The translations under genes and the position numbers were made by a program. Below are positions 5,774-6,807 of a stretch of DNA of 6,807 nt, piece by piece. The notes below the pieces were generated by a model that worked only from the letters and a program-made list of their open reading frames with translations, was not told where the DNA came from and searched no databases. Location: assembly GCA_023257755.1 (NCBI GenBank), contig JALRBM010000053.1, positions 1 through 6,807 of the forward strand. The letters are read 5' to 3'. Position 1 is the stretch's first letter; each line of letters begins with the position of its first letter. This DNA is from Candidatus Saccharimonadia bacterium. GTDB taxonomy: Bacteria > Patescibacteriota > Saccharimonadia > Saccharimonadales > Saccharimonadaceae.

Positions 5774-5800
5774 GACCTATACAATAAAAGATGATATTAT
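5772..5800 (+). promoter_or_regulatory. Sigma70-type promoter at the left edge of the GC-rich segment
   Basis: TTGACC (5772-5777) and TATTAT (5795-5800) are separated by exactly 17 bases, the best two-box promoter in the window. The -35 overlaps the last bases of the recA terminator. The -10 lies inside an imperfect inverted repeat, AAAAGAT (5786-5792) and ATCTTTT (5799-5805), that could serve as an operator. The expected start is near 5807, just where composition turns GC-rich, so this AT-rich promoter would drive the foreign-looking gene. Confidence 0.6.
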
Positions 5801-5812
5801 CTTTTTTGGTCA

Positions 5813-5829
5813 TGCGGGATGTACCCGCA
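5813..5829 (+). other. Small hairpin in the leader of the GC-rich gene
   Basis: TGCGGG (5813-5818) and CCCGCA (5824-5829) form a 6-base-pair stem around the loop ATGTA. The loop contains an ATG (5819) that is in frame with the main gene, so the hairpin could discourage initiation there and leave the ATG at 5852 as the start. Confidence 0.35.
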
Positions 5830-5851
5830 CCGAGAGAAATGGGAAGTGATC

Positions 5852-6424
5852 ATGACCGCACCGGTCTTGAACCTCCGCGACATCAACTTCGACCCGCGCG
5901 CCAACGAGCACGGCGACCTCGCCCAGCAGTTCCGTGCCTTCTGCGACCAGTCGATCCGCTACTGGCGGAACGTCGCCCTGCTCCGCCGCAACGACAGCGA
6001 GAGCTTCGCTGTGGTGGTGAAGGTCCTCGACACGGACGCCAACCTGGCCTCGCTCGTCGACGACCCGGCGGCGCTGTTCGACTTCGCCTTCGTCGAGGGC
6101 GACGAGAGCCAGCGGTACGCCGCCAACGCCCTGCGCAAGATGCGGGCGGCGGCGCGGACCGGCAAGGACACGGCCGAGCTCAACGACGACTCGTTCGAGA
6201 ACGTGGTCGACGGCTCGACCGACTCCCGGGACAAGCTGCCCTGGGGCGAGTTCCCCTACGGGGGCGCCCGGTGGTACGTGCGCGGCAACGTGTGCGTGCT
6301 GGTCGGTGTGAGCGGCTTCACCCAGGAGGAGGACCACTTCCTGGCCGGCGTGGTCGGCGAGTTCTGCGCCCTCAAGCTCACCGGGCACGACGAGGCCGCC
6401 GCGGCCGCGCCCTCCGAGGAGTGA
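5852..6424 (+). CDS. Uncharacterised protein of actinobacterial style, possible GlcG/HbpS-like fold
   Basis: The 190-residue product is not recognised with confidence. Codons end almost always in G or C and the stop is TGA, unlike the eight complete-ended native genes, which all use TAG or TAA. There is no signal peptide or membrane segment, so it should be cytosolic. Residues 50-105 (SFAVVVKVLDTDANLASLVDD, then a helix with NALRKMRAAARTG) and 137-172 (GGARWYVRGNVCVLVGVSGF, EEDHFLAGVVGEF) recall the GlcG/HbpS (DUF336) layout: a strand pair, a helix, then a GG-x6-G and VGVSG-x4-ED pattern. Some HbpS members bind haem. This is a pattern-level guess only. The tail is Ala/Glu-rich. ATG at 5852 is preferred to the in-frame ATG at 5819 because GGGAAG (5841-5846) lies five bases upstream. 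An AT-rich promoter at 5772-5800 would express it. Confidence 0.7.
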   Translation: MTAPVLNLRDINFDPRANEHGDLAQQFRAFCDQSIRYWRNVALLRRNDSESFAVVVKVLDTDANLASLVDDPAALFDFAFVEGDESQRYAANALRKMRAAARTGKDTAELNDDSFENVVDGSTDSRDKLPWGEFPYGGARWYVRGNVCVLVGVSGFTQEEDHFLAGVVGEFCALKLTGHDEAAAAAPSEE

Positions 6425-6437
6425 CCAACACCCGACA

Positions 6438-6463
6438 GAACCGTCACGGGTAAATGACGGTTC
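6438..6463. terminator. Hairpin after the GC-rich gene
   Basis: GAACCGTCA (6438-6446) and TGACGGTTC (6455-6463) form a perfect 9-base-pair stem with the 8-base loop CGGGTAAA, 13 bases after the stop. No T-run follows, which is common for actinobacterial terminators. It probably came with the gene. Confidence 0.6.
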
Positions 6464-6475
6464 CCCGCTCCGGGG
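6463..6475. repeat. Second GC hairpin abutting the first
   Basis: CCCCG (6463-6467) and CGGGG (6471-6475) pair around the loop CTC. The left arm can alternatively pair with the GGGGCGGGG tract at 6482-6490. Together with the preceding hairpin it makes a compact structured end of the GC-rich segment. Confidence 0.45.
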
Positions 6476-6493
6476 AGACCTGGGGCGGGGTAG

Positions 6494-6545
6494 ACCCCCT
6501 GAAAGCTGAATAGTTTTATTAAGCTTTGAGGGGGTTTATTGTTTT
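6494..6545 (+). terminator. Intrinsic terminator before recX
   Basis: ACCCCCT (6494-6500) pairs with AGGGGGT (6529-6535) and AAAGCT (6502-6507) pairs with AGCTTT (6522-6527), with one G-G mismatch between the two helices and a 14-base AT-rich loop. The T-rich tail TTTATTGTTTT (6535-6545) follows. Its AT-rich loop and tail look native rather than foreign. It would stop any transcript from upstream before recX. Confidence 0.75.
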
Positions 6546-6550
6546 GATCG

Positions 6551-6556
6551 TATAAT
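6551..6556 (+). promoter_or_regulatory. -10 box of recX, predicted leaderless
   Basis: Consensus TATAAT ends seven bases before the GTG at 6564, and no Shine-Dalgarno is present. No clear -35 can be seen; its place is taken by the terminator stem. The context TCGTATAATA is the same as at the recA promoter (4660-4669). Confidence 0.5.
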
Positions 6557-6563
6557 AGTAAAA

Positions 6564-6807
6564 GTGAAGATTACCGGTATTACTGCCCAGCAAAAAAATC
6601 CCGACCGAGTGAACATTATGGTCGACGGAAACTACCGCTTTAGCCTGGATATTTTTCAGGTTGCCGATTTAGGTATCCGGACTGGTAAAGAATTTAGCGA
6701 ACCTGAACTGGTTGAGCTTGAAAATGAGAGCGTGTTCGGCAAACTGTACGCCAGAACGTTGGAATATTGCATGATGCGACCTCATTCTGCCAAGGAAGTA
6801 CGGGACT
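6564..6807 (+). CDS. recX: Regulatory protein RecX, N-terminal part (runs off the window)
   Basis: From the GTG at 6564 the frame stays open for 81 codons to the window edge. It starts VKITGITAQQKNPDRVNIMVDG with the initiator as Val/Met. The order is family-like: an N-terminal beta hairpin (VNIMVDGNYRFSLDIFQVADLGI), a basic/acidic helix (EPELVELENESVFGKLYARTLEYCMMRPHSAKEVRD) and the start of the first three-helix repeat, where the RPHSAKEVRD pattern corresponds to the RPRSxxElr motif of RecX. RecX binds RecA filaments and limits or modulates their growth; proximity to recA supports the call. GTG is chosen because no ATG is present at the family N-terminus and the -10 box lies right before it. 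The gap to recA is enlarged by the GC-rich segment, and terminators separate the two, so they are not cotranscribed here. Confidence 0.9.
   Translation, partial: MKITGITAQQKNPDRVNIMVDGNYRFSLDIFQVADLGIRTGKEFSEPELVELENESVFGKLYARTLEYCMMRPHSAKEVRD

Larger units (their letters stand above)
5811..6490. other. GC-rich segment of foreign appearance between recA and recX
   Basis: Base composition changes abruptly near 5811 and returns to the native level near 6491. Two counted 60-base lines inside give 67% (5881-5940) and 77% (6121-6180) GC, against 58% for one counted line of ruvB (2701-2760). The segment holds one gene, a 5' leader and GC-rich hairpins. No terminal inverted repeats, transposase, integrase or tRNA edge is visible, and I see no clear target-site duplication. 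Transfer from a high-GC actinobacterium is the natural reading. A misassembly is less likely because both flanks are intact, related native genes, but it is not excluded. Confidence 0.75.

Noticed and set aside
5791..6453. Other long open frames on both strands over the GC-rich gene
   Set aside because: High-GC DNA keeps alternative frames open. Their products are Arg/Pro- or His/Val-rich without any domain pattern, and they lack start signals, whereas the 5852 frame has G/C third positions and a Shine-Dalgarno.
5811..6490. GC-rich segment as a laboratory resistance or reporter marker
   Set aside because: The protein does not resemble hygromycin, kanamycin or other common markers, or a fluorescent or luciferase reporter, and no vector or recombinase sites are visible.
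5786..6545. Terminal repeats or target-site duplication of a transposable element around the GC-rich segment
   Set aside because: The flanking hairpins do not match each other, no transposase or integrase is encoded, and I could not find a convincing short direct repeat at the two edges.

Overview
The window looks like chromosomal DNA of a Candidate Phyla Radiation bacterium, most likely Ca. Saccharibacteria (TM7). The evidence is compact recombination genes (ruvA, ruvB, recA, recX), a lone type IV pilin-like gene, a two-helix bPH2 membrane protein, gaps of 0-100 bases, and -10 boxes placed almost on top of start codons. The lineage is inferred from gene content and style; no marker was compared with a database.

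Layout. 1-444 is the 3' end of a penicillin-binding-protein-like gene with a long low-complexity tail. 472-1053 is ruvA. Between ruvA and ruvB lies a divergent pair: a class I SAM methyltransferase on the minus strand (1050-1679) and, on the plus strand (1796-2365), a nucleoside deoxyribosyltransferase/DNPH1-like domain joined to a ribbon-helix-helix DNA-binding domain. Their shared 116-base promoter region is AT-rich and carries a perfect 15-base palindrome. Then come ruvB (2435-3460), a bPH2 membrane protein (3468-4202), a convergent pilin-like gene (4199-4588, minus), recA (4694-5728) with a strong terminator, a GC-rich foreign-looking segment with one gene (5852-6424), and the start of recX (6564 to the window edge).

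How the genes work together. RuvAB (branch migration) and RecA/RecX (strand exchange and its modulation) form the DNA-recombination core. Two pieces interrupt it. The divergent pair between ruvA and ruvB looks like a self-regulated cassette: the enzyme-like domain appears to have both family catalytic acids changed to amides (Asp to Asn, Glu to Gln), which suggests a nucleotide sensor rather than an enzyme. The segment between recA and recX has the base composition and codon use of a high-GC actinobacterium but sits directly behind an AT-rich promoter. Saccharibacteria live on actinobacterial hosts, so acquisition from a host is a plausible though unproven origin.

The two best candidates for something undescribed are the sensor-like NDT-RHH protein with its operator and methyltransferase partner, and the GC-rich gene between recA and recX. 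A third, window-wide pattern is that at least four genes appear to be transcribed as leaderless mRNAs.
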